Positions 44,964-54,249 of a stretch of DNA of 64,000 nucleotides are shown piece by piece. A program made the position numbers and the translations under genes. Source of the DNA: Phycisphaerae bacterium (GTDB taxonomy: Bacteria > Planctomycetota > Phycisphaerae > Phycisphaerales > UBA1924); NCBI GenBank assembly GCA_030432255.1, contig JAUIHS010000010.1:1-64000 (forward strand), given 5' to 3'. Below the pieces are notes generated by a model, which searched no databases, was not told where the DNA came from, and saw nothing but the letters and a program-made list of their open reading frames with translations. How positions within the stretch are numbered: position 1 is the stretch's first letter; each line of letters begins with the position of its first letter.

Positions 44964-45797
44964 TCACGACTCGGCCACCGCCAGCACCGCCACCCAGATC
45001 CGCTCCGCACCCATGCGCCGCAACTCCCGACTCGCCGCGCGGATCGTCGCTCCCGTCGTCGTCACATCATCCACCAGCAACACGCTTCGCCCCGCCACCA
45101 CGCGCCGGCCCCGGAACGCACCCGACACGTTCCCACGCCGCTGACTCACCGGAACGGCACGCTGACTCGGCCGGTGACGACGCCGCAAGCCCTGGACCAC
45201 CGGCATGTCAAGGGCCTTCGCGACTCCCAGGCCCAGGATCGCCGCGTGATCAATCCCCCGCCCCATCCGCCGCCGCCATGAACTCGCCACGGGCACGACG
45301 CACCACGGCCCATGCCCCGACGCCTCCCCCGCGTCGATCCCGGCATCCATGACCCGGCCGCCCAGTCGGCCACCCAGTTGCAGCCCCAGGTGGCGCCAAC
45401 GCGTGAACTTGATCTCCTGGATCCACTCCGAAAGCGGCGGCTCATATGCGCCGAGACGCACCAGACGCTGCCACGGGAGCCGACGACCCCGACACGACGT
45501 GCACCCGAACTCCCCCACCTCGAAGGGGCCGATGGTCGCTCCACATCGATCGCAGGCCGTGCCCGGAGTGTCCGGATGCCAGCCGCACGCCTCGATCCGA
45601 CGCTCCAATGGCTCGGCAACCGGATCCAGCCATGTCCGCTCGAAGTCAATCCAACCCGCCCGTACACGAGCACGAGCGCTCTCGAGCGCCTCAGTCGCCG
45701 GAGCGACAGTGACCTCGGGACCGCGGCCCGGCGCCGCCTCAGGCTGCGGAGGCCAGACGAACGCACTGCTGCTGTCGTGTTCCCCGGAAGATGGCAT
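44964..45797 (-). CDS. comF: ComF-family phosphoribosyltransferase-like protein
   Basis: The 277-residue protein has the ComF layout: a zinc ribbon (CDRCGATIG...FGCTSCRGRRL, residues about 81-105) and a PRTase-type domain ending in VLLVDDVTTTGATIRAASREL. LVRLGAYEPPLSEWIQEIKF matches the family linker. ComF homologues are needed for uptake of single-stranded DNA in naturally competent bacteria; the enzymatic activity is unproven. The first 60 residues are extra and low in complexity. It starts 3 bases after mcsB, so it is the last gene of that operon. Confidence 0.85.
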   Translation of the reverse strand: MPSSGEHDSSSAFVWPPQPEAAPGRGPEVTVAPATEALESARARVRAGWIDFERTWLDPVAEPLERRIEACGWHPDTPGTACDRCGATIGPFEVGEFGCTSCRGRRLPWQRLVRLGAYEPPLSEWIQEIKFTRWRHLGLQLGGRLGGRVMDAGIDAGEASGHGPWCVVPVASSWRRRMGRGIDHAAILGLGVAKALDMPVVQGLRRRHRPSQRAVPVSQRRGNVSGAFRGRRVVAGRSVLLVDDVTTTGATIRAASRELRRMGAERIWVAVLAVAES

Positions 45798-45800
45798 GGA

Positions 45801-46859
45801 TCAGGATGAAGCCTGCTCGAAATGCTGTCGCACCAGCGATGCACGCTCGATGCGGCGGCGCGACTGTGAAAGGTCCTTCCGCTGCACCTTCTGAAGGTGC
45901 GCCGGCTGACAGAGCAGAACCAGTCGATTCACGGTCTCCATCGGCAGGTCGATCAGCCCGGTGGAAATGCCGAGCCTGACGTAGCTCAGCAGTTCGAAGG
46001 CCTCCTCGGCCCGGAGCAGGCGAGCGTGGCGGAGGGTGCCAAGAGCTCGGAAGACCTTGTCCTCCAGCATGACGCGCCGCTTCTCCAGGAGGCGGGAGCG
46101 GGCATGCCGCTCGTACTGAATGATCCCCCTGATCCGTTCCTGCTCGAACTCCGTGACGATCTGCTCCTCGGATTTGCCGAGGGTGGTCTGGTTGGAGATC
46201 TGGAAGAAATCGCCGGCCGCTTCTGAGCCTTCGCCATAGAAGCCGCGGATCGCGAGGTTCATGGCCCGGGCGGAGCGACGGACCTTCTCGAGTTCTCCAG
46301 ACAGCTTGAGCGCTGGCAGGTGCACCATGACTGAGACGCGGATCCCGGTGCCGACATTCGTCGGGCACGCCGTCAGGTAGCCGAATCGGGGCGAGAACGC
46401 GTAGTCAATATGCGACTCGATGCGGTCGTCGATGTCGTTGATCTCACGAAACACATCCGTGAGCGACAGTCCGCTCCGCATGTACTGGATGCGCAGGTGA
46501 TCCTCTTCGTTGACCATGATGGCGATGCGCTCATCCGGGCTGGAGACCGCGAGGCCGCGAGGCTCATCACCCTTGGCGTGCTGCGTCGAGATGAGGTGGC
46601 GCTCGACGAGCACCAGTCGCTCGATCTCGGGGAGTTCGCCCATGTCCACCCAGAGCATTTCCGGTGCGAGCCCGGCACCGAGGATGTGTCGTTCGGCGAC
46701 TCGCATGATCTGAACACGATCGTCGCGTCGAGCCTTGTTGACGAAGGGATATCCGGCGAAGTTGCGCGCCAGCCTCACCCGTGACGACATGACGACGTCG
46801 CAGCAGAAGCCCTCATTCTTGAGCCATTCAGCGCCGGCGCCAGGTGTCATTCCGCTCAT
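45801..46859 (-). CDS. mcsB: Protein arginine kinase
   Basis: The 352-residue protein is a phosphagen-kinase fold enzyme. VMSSRVRLARNFAGYPF at the N-terminus, the catalytic Glu in VNEEDHLRIQ, the reactive-Cys loop TACPTNVGTGIRVSVM and the ATP loop RGFYGEGSEAAGDFFQISNQ are all present. McsB phosphorylates arginine in damaged proteins and so marks them for Clp proteases. The lack of an N-terminal creatine-kinase domain fits McsB. It follows mcsA by 15 bases and precedes comF by 3, forming one operon. A ClpB gene is in the same window but no ClpC. Confidence 0.93.
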   Translation of the reverse strand: MSGMTPGAGAEWLKNEGFCCDVVMSSRVRLARNFAGYPFVNKARRDDRVQIMRVAERHILGAGLAPEMLWVDMGELPEIERLVLVERHLISTQHAKGDEPRGLAVSSPDERIAIMVNEEDHLRIQYMRSGLSLTDVFREINDIDDRIESHIDYAFSPRFGYLTACPTNVGTGIRVSVMVHLPALKLSGELEKVRRSARAMNLAIRGFYGEGSEAAGDFFQISNQTTLGKSEEQIVTEFEQERIRGIIQYERHARSRLLEKRRVMLEDKVFRALGTLRHARLLRAEEAFELLSYVRLGISTGLIDLPMETVNRLVLLCQPAHLQKVQRKDLSQSRRRIERASLVRQHFEQASS

Positions 46860-46874
46860 CGTGCGTCTCTCGCA

Positions 46875-47387
46875 TCATCCATGCTGCGGGTCGCTGGGGT
46901 CCTCGACATCGAGAAGCTGATCGCGCAGGACGGCCGCCTTCTCGTACTGCTCGGCATCAATGGCATCCTGCAGTTGCTTGCGCAACGCCGTGATGCGCCG
47001 CTCGCGATCAACCGCACCGCCGGCACGTCGAGGTCGCTTGCCTACGTGGTGAGTCGCTCCTTCATGTGCACGCTCGATGAGCGGCCCGATCTGAGACTCG
47101 AAGGACGCGTAACACTCCGGACAACCCAGCAGACCGTGCTTGCGGAACTGCCCGTACTTCATGCCACAGTTCTCACACTCAAGCCCCGGCTTGGCGGACA
47201 TGACACCGCCACTCTGGGCAATGGTGTAATTGGTAATGAGTTCGTTGATGGATGGGTGGGCCTGCGACGGGATACCCTCATCCTGCGCACAGTCGGCGCA
47301 CAGGTGCTTCTCGATGAGCTCGCCATTCTTGATGAGGGTTTCATGCACGGTCGCTTCGCAGCCGCACCGATCACACTTGCTCTTCAT
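46875..47387 (-). CDS. mcsA: McsA-like zinc-binding activator of the arginine kinase
   Basis: The 170-residue protein has paired zinc motifs at its N-terminus (CDRCGCEA and CADCAQD near residues 5-40, CENCGMKYG and CPECYASF near 73-96). A UVR domain lies at its end (RITALRKQLQDAIDAEQYEKAAVLRDQLLDVED). This is the standard McsA plan; McsA binds and activates McsB. The ATG lies 9 bases from a TAGACT box, so it is probably the leaderless first gene of mcsA-mcsB-comF. The 52-base gap from kdsA could also allow read-through. Confidence 0.92.
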   Translation of the reverse strand: MKSKCDRCGCEATVHETLIKNGELIEKHLCADCAQDEGIPSQAHPSINELITNYTIAQSGGVMSAKPGLECENCGMKYGQFRKHGLLGCPECYASFESQIGPLIERAHEGATHHVGKRPRRAGGAVDRERRITALRKQLQDAIDAEQYEKAAVLRDQLLDVEDPSDPQHG

Positions 47388-47439
47388 AACAACACCAGTC
47401 TAGCGCCCCACGTGTTCGGTTGCCAGAAAAACACCCGGC

Positions 47440-48312
47440 TCACGGGGCTGCAACGGGAGATCGGACCACGCGGTGGATCGCAGCCAGAGAACGCACCAAT
47501 TCCGGGACCTCCGCAAGCGGAAGGATGGTGCCGGCGTCACTGCGGCTGGATTCCGGATCTGGGTGGCACTCCATGAAGACCGCCGGAACACCCGCCGCGA
47601 CGGCAGCACGCGCCAGCAGCGGAATCCGCTCGCGGCGACCCCCGGTCGTTGACGAGGCACCGGGCAACTGGGCGGAGTGCGTGCAATCAAAGCAGACAGG
47701 TGGTTCCACACCACCGGCTTCGAGTTCCATCATGTCCCCCAGCCCGATGAAGTCCGTCACCAGGCGGTGGTATCCGAAGAACGTCCCGCGCTCGGTCAGC
47801 ATGATCTGCCGACATCCGGCGTCAACGAGCTTTCCGACCGGTCCTGCCATTTCGCGAGGGGAAACGAACTGCCCCTTCTTCACGTTGACGACACAATCCC
47901 GGTCCGCAGCCGCCTCTCCTGCCGCAAGCAGAAGATCAGTCTGCCGACAGAGGAAGGCCGGGATCTGGAGGATGTCGACGACCGCCGCGGCGGCCCGCGC
48001 CTGTGCCGGCTCATGTACGTCGGTGGTCACCGGGAGTCGATAGGTATCGCGGATGCGGCTGAGTTCGTCGAGCCCTTCTTCGATGCCCGGTCCCCTCGGT
48101 GAGGTGATGGACGTGCGATTGGCCTTGTCGAAGCTGGCCTTGAAGACCAGTTGGATGCCATTCTCGACACAGACATCGCGCAGTGTCTGCGCGATCAGGT
48201 CCTGCGTACCGGGTTCCTCCAGGACGCAGGGGCCTGCGATAACCACCAAAGGGGCGGCCCCGCCGACCTGAATCGCATTATCCGGACCCGTAATGGTGCA
48301 TGTGCGCGTCAT
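47440..48312 (-). CDS. kdsA: 3-deoxy-8-phosphooctulonate synthase
   Basis: The 290-residue protein starts at ATG 48312 (MTRTCTITGPDN). It condenses PEP with arabinose 5-phosphate to Kdo-8-phosphate, the precursor of Kdo in LPS. VIAGPCVLE, FKASFDKANRTS, VTTDVHEP, QIPAFLCRQTDLL, VNVKKGQFVSP and FDCTHSAQLPG are family motifs. The metal site has Cys in IAGPCVLE, where metal-dependent KdsA uses Cys and metal-independent forms use Asn, so this looks metal-independent or dependent only after checking the exact position; I leave that open. Presence of this gene argues for an LPS-type outer membrane. A TATCCT box lies 6 bases upstream. Confidence 0.93.
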   Translation of the reverse strand: MTRTCTITGPDNAIQVGGAAPLVVIAGPCVLEEPGTQDLIAQTLRDVCVENGIQLVFKASFDKANRTSITSPRGPGIEEGLDELSRIRDTYRLPVTTDVHEPAQARAAAAVVDILQIPAFLCRQTDLLLAAGEAAADRDCVVNVKKGQFVSPREMAGPVGKLVDAGCRQIMLTERGTFFGYHRLVTDFIGLGDMMELEAGGVEPPVCFDCTHSAQLPGASSTTGGRRERIPLLARAAVAAGVPAVFMECHPDPESSRSDAGTILPLAEVPELVRSLAAIHRVVRSPVAAP

Positions 48313-48457
48313 GCCCACAGGATATCGCGGTGTGGAGCGCGACGGTTGTCGGGCGGGGTCGATATCGGTGTCACTTTTGGTTCGAGGGGGCGGTTGTACC
48401 GGTCGATAAAGGCGAGTGTCCTCCCCGGGTCCGGAATCTGATGCCAGAGGTACCGAT

Positions 48458-49249
48458 ATGCCGCACATGCCCGATGAACCCGAAGCCTTCGCCGAACAGG
48501 TCGCCGTCATCCTGGGGCGGATGATGCCTGACCTTCCGATCGAGACGGCCGGGATCACGGAATTGCTGATCGATGGTCGGCGTCTGGACCTCGAGAACCT
48601 CCGTCGCCTGGTCGCCACGGATCCATCTCGCGGGGTGGAGATCGTCGAACAGTACCTGGATCATCTCTTTGATGAAGAGGCGCTATCAACCGCGGCGATG
48701 CCGTGGTCACTGGCTCGCGCCCGGGTGATGCCTCGGATTCAGCCCGATTCGATCTTTGATCACCTGGCCCCGGAGCAGGTGGCCCACCTGCCGTACGTCA
48801 ATGACACCTCGATTGTGTACGTGCTGGACATGCCGCAGATGACGGTGAGCATCACCACCGAGCAGATGTTGCGCTGGGGCGTGGATGTCGAGGAACTCGA
48901 CCAGATTGCGCGGGAGAACCTGCGTCGGTACGCACCCGAGTTGAACTTCCGGGTGGTGACAACTGACGATGGTGGCCGCGCGATGATCCTCACCGAGCAG
49001 GACGGCTACGACGCATCGCGTCTGCTGCTGACTGGCCTCTTCCTGGATCTCGCGCCGCGGCTTGGCGGCGACTTCTTTGTCGCCACCCCGTCGAGGGACA
49101 TGCTGCTGGCGATGAGCACAGCGCCTGAGCCGTTCATCAGTAAGTTGCAGGGCCGGATCGACATCGATTTCGCGCGGCTCCCCTACCCGATCACGAACCG
49201 TCTATTTTATGTGACGCGTGACGGTGTGGCGGGAACGCAGGCTGCCTGA
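48458..49249 (+). CDS. DUF1444 (YtpQ-like) family protein
   Basis: The 263-residue protein starts at ATG 48458 with AGAGG upstream. The layout LDNLRRLV-type start (LDLENLRRLVATDPSRGVEIVEQYLDHLF), VMPRIQPDSIFDH, LVYVLDMP-type segment (SIVYVLDMPQMTVSITTEQM) and LFVATPSRDMLLA fits the DUF1444 family. The function of that family is not known. No signal peptide is visible, so it is cytosolic. It is divergent from kdsA with about 145 bases between starts, and the next gene encodes a small secreted protein. Confidence 0.7.
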   Translation: MPHMPDEPEAFAEQVAVILGRMMPDLPIETAGITELLIDGRRLDLENLRRLVATDPSRGVEIVEQYLDHLFDEEALSTAAMPWSLARARVMPRIQPDSIFDHLAPEQVAHLPYVNDTSIVYVLDMPQMTVSITTEQMLRWGVDVEELDQIARENLRRYAPELNFRVVTTDDGGRAMILTEQDGYDASRLLLTGLFLDLAPRLGGDFFVATPSRDMLLAMSTAPEPFISKLQGRIDIDFARLPYPITNRLFYVTRDGVAGTQAA

Positions 49250-49307
49250 AATCTGAAGATCCGGGCAAACTCTGCCCTTCCGGCGGACGAAGTGGCATAA
49301 TGGAGAG

Positions 49308-49868
49308 ATGAGAGTTCCGTATCGCCACATCGCGTTGTTCGGTGCGCTGGCACTTTCGGCATCCCCTGCCGCCGCCCGCTCGGGTGATGGTGCGCAGCAG
49401 ATGGACCAGACGATCAGCGATGTGGATCCGCTCGCGACAAGCCTGAGGCTCGTGGATTATGAAGTGGATCTGCGGCAGGACGCGGAGTTTGAGCGTGTCT
49501 ACGCGGTCCCCGGCCAACCGGGCCAACTCATGCGGCGACAGGGCGGACTGGTGGCGGTCTTCGATCGTTCGCATTACGTCCCGACGTGGTACGGGCCGGT
49601 GCCCGTCATCCCGCCGAACACGGTCTTCTACGTGGGTGGCATCCCGGAAGACCTGGAAGAGGTCCATGCGCCCGGCCGGATTGACACCCGTATCCAGGGA
49701 CGACTGATCCCGGCGGCGGGCGGTCTGCGGGCGGATGAGGCGCCGCAGAGCGCGATCGTGCCTCGTCCGGACGTCAAACCGGGACGGGCCGATATGGCTG
49801 ACGAACGCTATCGGGTCCGTCGACTCGAGGAGATCACCACCCGGGCGGTCCAGCGTTTGCGGGGCTGA
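49308..49868 (+). CDS. Small secreted protein of unknown function
   Basis: The 186-residue product has a signal peptide (HIALFGALALSASPAAA). The mature part has no domain I recognise; VYAVPGQPGQLMRRQGGLVAVFDRSHYVPTWYGPVPVIPPNT looks like a beta-rich region, and the C-terminus is basic and helical. GGAGAG directly precedes the ATG and CATAAT lies 6 bases before it. It sits 58 bases after the DUF1444 gene and may be in its transcript. Confidence 0.65.
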   Translation: MRVPYRHIALFGALALSASPAAARSGDGAQQMDQTISDVDPLATSLRLVDYEVDLRQDAEFERVYAVPGQPGQLMRRQGGLVAVFDRSHYVPTWYGPVPVIPPNTVFYVGGIPEDLEEVHAPGRIDTRIQGRLIPAAGGLRADEAPQSAIVPRPDVKPGRADMADERYRVRRLEEITTRAVQRLRG

Positions 49869-49934
49869 TCATCGAAAGCGCTCGCGCCGACGACCCCTCC
49901 GCATCTCTATTCGAATATGGAGCGGATGCCAACG

Positions 49935-50954
49935 TCAGACCGGTACCGGTACGGATGCCAGCATGATCACCGCGGCGACGGTGTGGCCCGCCCAGAGCAT
50001 GCAAACCGCGTGGTCATCCATCCGTTGAGCGAGCAGCAGAAGTACAGCCATGGCCGTGATGGCGAGCGTCGGGGTCAGCAGCCAGTGCCAATGCGTCTGG
50101 CCACCCCACGCAGCGATCAGGATTCCGGCGGTCATCATCAGCAGGATCCACGCGAGGGCACCGGCACGGCCGGCGGAGGTCGCGATGGTTCGAAGCCCCA
50201 GCGACCGATCGGGGATTTCGTCGCGCAGCAGGCAGAGAGCAATGTAAGCGCTCAGCAGCGTCGCACCGATCCAGGTGGCACCGATGACCGAATCGGACAG
50301 TGGTTCGGAGACCGGGACCACGGCGCGCTCGGCCTCGTCGTCTGGCTGCTCCGTCGGCTCGGCATCCTCCGGTGCGTCGGCTACAGGCTCGTCCTCAGCA
50401 ACGGGTTCGTCGGCGACTGGCATGATGACAGCGTGAACCGGATTCGTTGCAACAACATCCGGTTCTGCGGGCGCGGCATGCCAGGACGTCGAACTGACGA
50501 ACCACATCGGCGCAATGAGCACGACGAGAGGCCAGATCAGTTCGGCAAAGATGAACTTGCGACGGGCATTCGCACTCCGAAGGCCCCGCGTCAGCAGGAG
50601 TATCAGCCCAAGGGCGCCGACGCCGATGACCCCAAGTCTCCAGTCAAAGAAGAGCAGCACGATCGAGCAGACGCCCGCGATCAGCCCGATGAAAAGGCGT
50701 GCGGGCTCGATGATCCCCGGAGAGTGGGCTTCGCGTTCGCGCGTGAGCGAGAGCCGAGGCTCATCGCCGGTGCGCAGCACGGCAAGATCAAAGTGCGTGG
50801 CGTAGAAGAGGAGCAACGCGGCGTGTGCCATGGCAACAGCCCAGCCGATACCCGGCGCCTGTTCCAGCCAGAGGTAGGTATAGGGGATACTGAAGAGCAG
50901 CAGCGGCAGCCGCAACGAGTTGGTCATGCGAAGCAAGGGACTCATCCGGGGCAT
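49935..50954 (-). CDS. Multi-pass membrane protein, UbiA-like in part
   Basis: The 339-residue protein has about eight hydrophobic segments (for example GWAVAMAHAALLLFYATHF, LFIGLIAGVCSIVLLFFDW, FAELIWPLVVLIAPMWFV). LLRDEIPDRSLGLRTIATSAGRA resembles the second Asp-rich loop of UbiA prenyltransferases, and THFDLAVLRTGDEPR is a poor match to the first (NDxxDxxxD). A soluble acidic insert (about residues 165-220, Pro/Glu/Asp/Ala rich) splits the protein. A degenerate or divergent UbiA-family enzyme is possible, but the evidence is thin. It is convergent with the secreted-protein gene. Confidence 0.6.
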   Translation of the reverse strand: MPRMSPLLRMTNSLRLPLLLFSIPYTYLWLEQAPGIGWAVAMAHAALLLFYATHFDLAVLRTGDEPRLSLTREREAHSPGIIEPARLFIGLIAGVCSIVLLFFDWRLGVIGVGALGLILLLTRGLRSANARRKFIFAELIWPLVVLIAPMWFVSSTSWHAAPAEPDVVATNPVHAVIMPVADEPVAEDEPVADAPEDAEPTEQPDDEAERAVVPVSEPLSDSVIGATWIGATLLSAYIALCLLRDEIPDRSLGLRTIATSAGRAGALAWILLMMTAGILIAAWGGQTHWHWLLTPTLAITAMAVLLLLAQRMDDHAVCMLWAGHTVAAVIMLASVPVPV

Positions 50955-51087
50955 GGTACCGCGTTGACGCTCCCGCCGACAGCGGGCGGGATGTCAGGGC
51001 ACCCGCGACACTCAACGGTCCGCGGCGTTAGGATGTGTCCATCTCTTCCGGGTCGAACCGATGTTGATGTCGGGGCGGAGTTCGATC

Positions 51088-53580
51088 ATGGGTGACCAAT
51101 ACGAACCAGGCTTCGGACCCACCGGTGCATGGGACAGTTCCGGCATGGGTGGTGTGCGTGCCGGCGGCAGTTCCGGCATGGACGCCAACTCTGATGATTC
51201 GGGCCTCTTTTATACCGGAGCCGCTCCCGAGGAGGAGACGCCCGACCTGATCGGACCGTTCCGCATCCTCGAAGAACTGGGAGAGGGCGGTTTCGGTCTT
51301 GTCTACCTCGCTGAGCAGCGTGAGCCCGTTCAACGGCGCGTGGCGCTCAAGGTGGTGAAGCCGGGCATGGATTCCCGCGAGGTGCTTGCTCGTTTCAACA
51401 TCGAGAGGCAGGCGCTCGCGATGATGAGCCACCCGGCGATCGCGAGTATTTTCGATGCCGGTGTCTCGGAGAAAGGACGTCCCTACTTCGCGATGGAGTA
51501 CGTCCGGGGGACGCCTCTCACGGTCTACTGTGATGCGAATCAACTGACCGTCCGACGACGCCTCGAACTCTTCGCGCAGATCTGCGACGGCGTGCACCAT
51601 GCCCATCAGAAGGGCATCATCCATCGCGACCTGAAGCCTGCGAACATTCTCGTCTCGGATGAGGATGGCGAGCCGCGGCCGCGGATCATTGACTTCGGTG
51701 TTGCGAAGGCGCTTTCTCAGCCTCTCACCGACGAGGCGGTTCACACGCGTCGCCAGCAGTTGATCGGAACCCTGGAGTACATGTCTCCCGAGCAGGCGAG
51801 CGAAGCGGCGGACGATGTCGATGTCCGCGCCGATGTGTACGCGCTGGGCGCGGTGCTCTACGAGTTACTGACGGGCGTCATGCCCTTTGACAAGGGAACG
51901 TGGGGGACCGCAAGTCTGCCGCAGATTCAGGAGATGATCCGCACGGTCGACCCGCCGAGCCCGAGCCGCAGGCTCACGACACTGGGCGACCGGGCGGGCA
52001 GGGTGGCGAAGCGCCGCGCGACGCACATCGACTCTCTCTCGCGCGAACTGCGCCGCGACCTGCAACTGATCCCCCAGATGGCGATGCGCAAGGACCGCAC
52101 GCGCCGATATCAATCGGCTGCGGCACTTGCCGAAGACATCCGCGCCTACCTCGACGGTCGCCCCTTGAAAGCGCATCCGGAATCCAGGCGCTACCTCGTG
52201 GGTAAGTTCTTTCGACGTCATCGCACCGGCGTTGTGGTCGGCGCGATGGTGGCTCTGGTGCTCGTGGCGGCGACGGCTGTTTCGGTGGCATTCGCGATGC
52301 AGGCGGGGCGCGAGTCGGAGAGTGCCAGCCGCAAGGCGAGCGGCATGAGCGAGATCGTGGATGCACTGACGGACAGCGTGGTTGCCGGCGAAGGCAGCCT
52401 GCGCGACCGCATGCTCGCCATTGCCGACAAGACACTCCCCGAACTCGACGATCATCCCGATGCGGAAGCCGAGGTGCGCCTCAAGATCGGTCGGACGCTG
52501 TACCAGTTGGGTGACCTTGAGAACAGCGAGCAGATGCTGGAGCGGGCACAGACGCTGTATCAGCGCTTGTACGGGACGAACTCGCTTCAGACGGAAGAAG
52601 CGGAATTGCGACTCGGATACCTGCGGTTCCGGCAGGGACGATTCGCTGAAGCGATGGCACACTTTGAGACGTGCGAGCGCATACTCGACCAGATCCCGGG
52701 GGCACACGCCGACCGGGATGGCAACGTCCTCTTCGGAAGGGCGATGACACTGCGCAAGCAGGGGCAACTCGACGAGGCAACGAAACTGCTTGACGAAGCT
52801 GAGCAACTCTTCCGCCGCGGCGACCTTCGCACGCAACTGGGTGAAGTGTTCATCGAGCAGGCTGACGTCGCCCGGGCGCTGGGCCGTCCGAAGCAGGCGG
52901 AAGCGGTACTGAAGCAGGCGCTGGACCTGTGGGTTGAGGACTTCGGTGATGCCGATGCACGAATCGGTGTGGTCCTGAGTCGCCTTGCAGAGGTGCAGAC
53001 CGAGGATGGGCGCTTCGCTGATGCGCTCGAATCCGTGCAGCGATCGCTTGCCATCCAGAAGGATCTCGATCCACTGAGCCCGCGGCTGGCCCGTACTTAC
53101 CTGACCAACGCGCAGGCGCTGCTGAAGCGCACCACGAGTGAGAAGGGCGCACCCGAGGATCTCGAGATCGCGGCCGACCTCACCGGCGAAGCCTTGCGGA
53201 TCTACCGGCTGCGCTACGGCGCCAATCACGAGTACGTCGCAGGAACGATGCTGACCCAGGGACAGATCGAACTCGCATCGCAGCGAGCCGAGGCTGCCGA
53301 GTCGACATTCCGCAAGGCGCTGGCGATCTATGAGAGCAACCCGGAGACGCCGGGATGGATCGTCGGCGTGGCGCGCATGCGCCTTGTCGAGTCGCTCACC
53401 GATCTGGAACGGTGGGCCGATGCGGAGCGTCAACTGAACCAGTCCTGGCGCGCGATCTCGGAGACGCAGATGACGGCACGCCGCAAGGCGGTCATCGAAA
53501 CAGCCGTGCGTCTCTACGAGGCGTGGGGCCGCGATGAGAAGGCCACGCAATGGCGGTCGATGCTGGGGAGCGGGGAGTAG
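51088..53580 (+). CDS. Transmembrane Ser/Thr protein kinase with TPR repeats
   Basis: The 830-residue protein starts at ATG 51088 with GGAG 8 bases upstream. A Gly/Ser-rich head (about 50 residues) leads to the kinase domain (about 60-360): LGEGGFGLVYLAE, Lys in VALKVVKPG, HRDLKPANIL, a standard DFG in IIDFGVAKAL, and GTLEYMSPEQA. One membrane helix (TGVVVGAMVALVLVAATAVSV) is near residue 390. The outer part has TPR-like repeats (IGRTLYQLGDLENSEQMLERAQTLY, LRLGYLRFRQGRFAEAMAHFETC, RALGRPKQAEAVLKQAL). This is the common planctomycete kinase-TPR architecture. All catalytic residues are present. The stimulus and targets are unknown. Confidence 0.9.
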   Translation: MGDQYEPGFGPTGAWDSSGMGGVRAGGSSGMDANSDDSGLFYTGAAPEEETPDLIGPFRILEELGEGGFGLVYLAEQREPVQRRVALKVVKPGMDSREVLARFNIERQALAMMSHPAIASIFDAGVSEKGRPYFAMEYVRGTPLTVYCDANQLTVRRRLELFAQICDGVHHAHQKGIIHRDLKPANILVSDEDGEPRPRIIDFGVAKALSQPLTDEAVHTRRQQLIGTLEYMSPEQASEAADDVDVRADVYALGAVLYELLTGVMPFDKGTWGTASLPQIQEMIRTVDPPSPSRRLTTLGDRAGRVAKRRATHIDSLSRELRRDLQLIPQMAMRKDRTRRYQSAAALAEDIRAYLDGRPLKAHPESRRYLVGKFFRRHRTGVVVGAMVALVLVAATAVSVAFAMQAGRESESASRKASGMSEIVDALTDSVVAGEGSLRDRMLAIADKTLPELDDHPDAEAEVRLKIGRTLYQLGDLENSEQMLERAQTLYQRLYGTNSLQTEEAELRLGYLRFRQGRFAEAMAHFETCERILDQIPGAHADRDGNVLFGRAMTLRKQGQLDEATKLLDEAEQLFRRGDLRTQLGEVFIEQADVARALGRPKQAEAVLKQALDLWVEDFGDADARIGVVLSRLAEVQTEDGRFADALESVQRSLAIQKDLDPLSPRLARTYLTNAQALLKRTTSEKGAPEDLEIAADLTGEALRIYRLRYGANHEYVAGTMLTQGQIELASQRAEAAESTFRKALAIYESNPETPGWIVGVARMRLVESLTDLERWADAERQLNQSWRAISETQMTARRKAVIETAVRLYEAWGRDEKATQWRSMLGSGE

Positions 53581-53687
53581 GGGCAGGGATCGGGTGATTG
53601 CCTTCGGCGGGGAGCCTGAGGCGTTTCCGCTCCGCCGCGTCTCGTGGCGCTGTTCTCAGTTCCGACTGCAGCGCAGACTGGCCGACC

Positions 53688-54221
53688 CTAGGAATTGGTC
53701 ACGAAGCTGAAGGGGTTGCCGGTACCGGCGGCCTTGCCCTTGCTGTTCTTGGCGATCACGCGCCAGAAGTACTGCTTCTTCGGCTCAAGCGTGTTGGCGG
53801 GCAGATCGAGCAGGTGTGCGATCTCATCCGACTTGTGCACGGGCGGCTGGATGAACTGGGGATCGAGGCTGAGTTCGAATTCGTAGTAGTAGACGTTCGA
53901 CGACGCTTCCCACTCGAACCGAATGACCTGCCCCGAACTGATGCCCTGCGACAGGTTGCCGGGCTTGCGGAGTCCGAAGGCGCCGGGGGGGAAACCGCCG
54001 TACGTGGGGTCGGTCAGGCGCGTCATGAGTTCGCCGAGAAGGATGGGCGGTGCTTCGTGATCGCCATCGGGATCCTGGGCGCTCCACGATTCGATGTTGG
54101 AATCCCAGTTCGGATTCGCCGCCTGCCCGTCGCGCAGTCGTCCCTCGACCCAGCGGACCACGCGCGTCACAACGCGGTCGAAGTCGTTGTTGTCGTTGTT
54201 GCCGCTGGTCGTATCGTCCAC
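53688..54221 (-). CDS. Hypothetical protein with a fibronectin-III-like domain
   Basis: GTG 54221 is chosen because GGAG lies 9 bases upstream, giving 177 residues. A short Asn/Asp-rich head (NNDNND) and an amphipathic segment (FDRVVTRVVRWVEGRL) precede a beta-sandwich-like region: VIRFEWEASSNVYYYEFELSLDPQF and TLEPKKQYFWRVIAKNSKGKAAGTGNPFSFVT, a typical FN3 strand pattern. No signal peptide is visible. A good promoter and a GC-rich 5' hairpin lie upstream (54250-54302). The function is unknown. Confidence 0.65.
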   Translation of the reverse strand: MDDTTSGNNDNNDFDRVVTRVVRWVEGRLRDGQAANPNWDSNIESWSAQDPDGDHEAPPILLGELMTRLTDPTYGGFPPGAFGLRKPGNLSQGISSGQVIRFEWEASSNVYYYEFELSLDPQFIQPPVHKSDEIAHLLDLPANTLEPKKQYFWRVIAKNSKGKAAGTGNPFSFVTNS

Positions 54222-54249
54222 GGCGGTCTCCTTCAGGGGTGAGCTCAGG

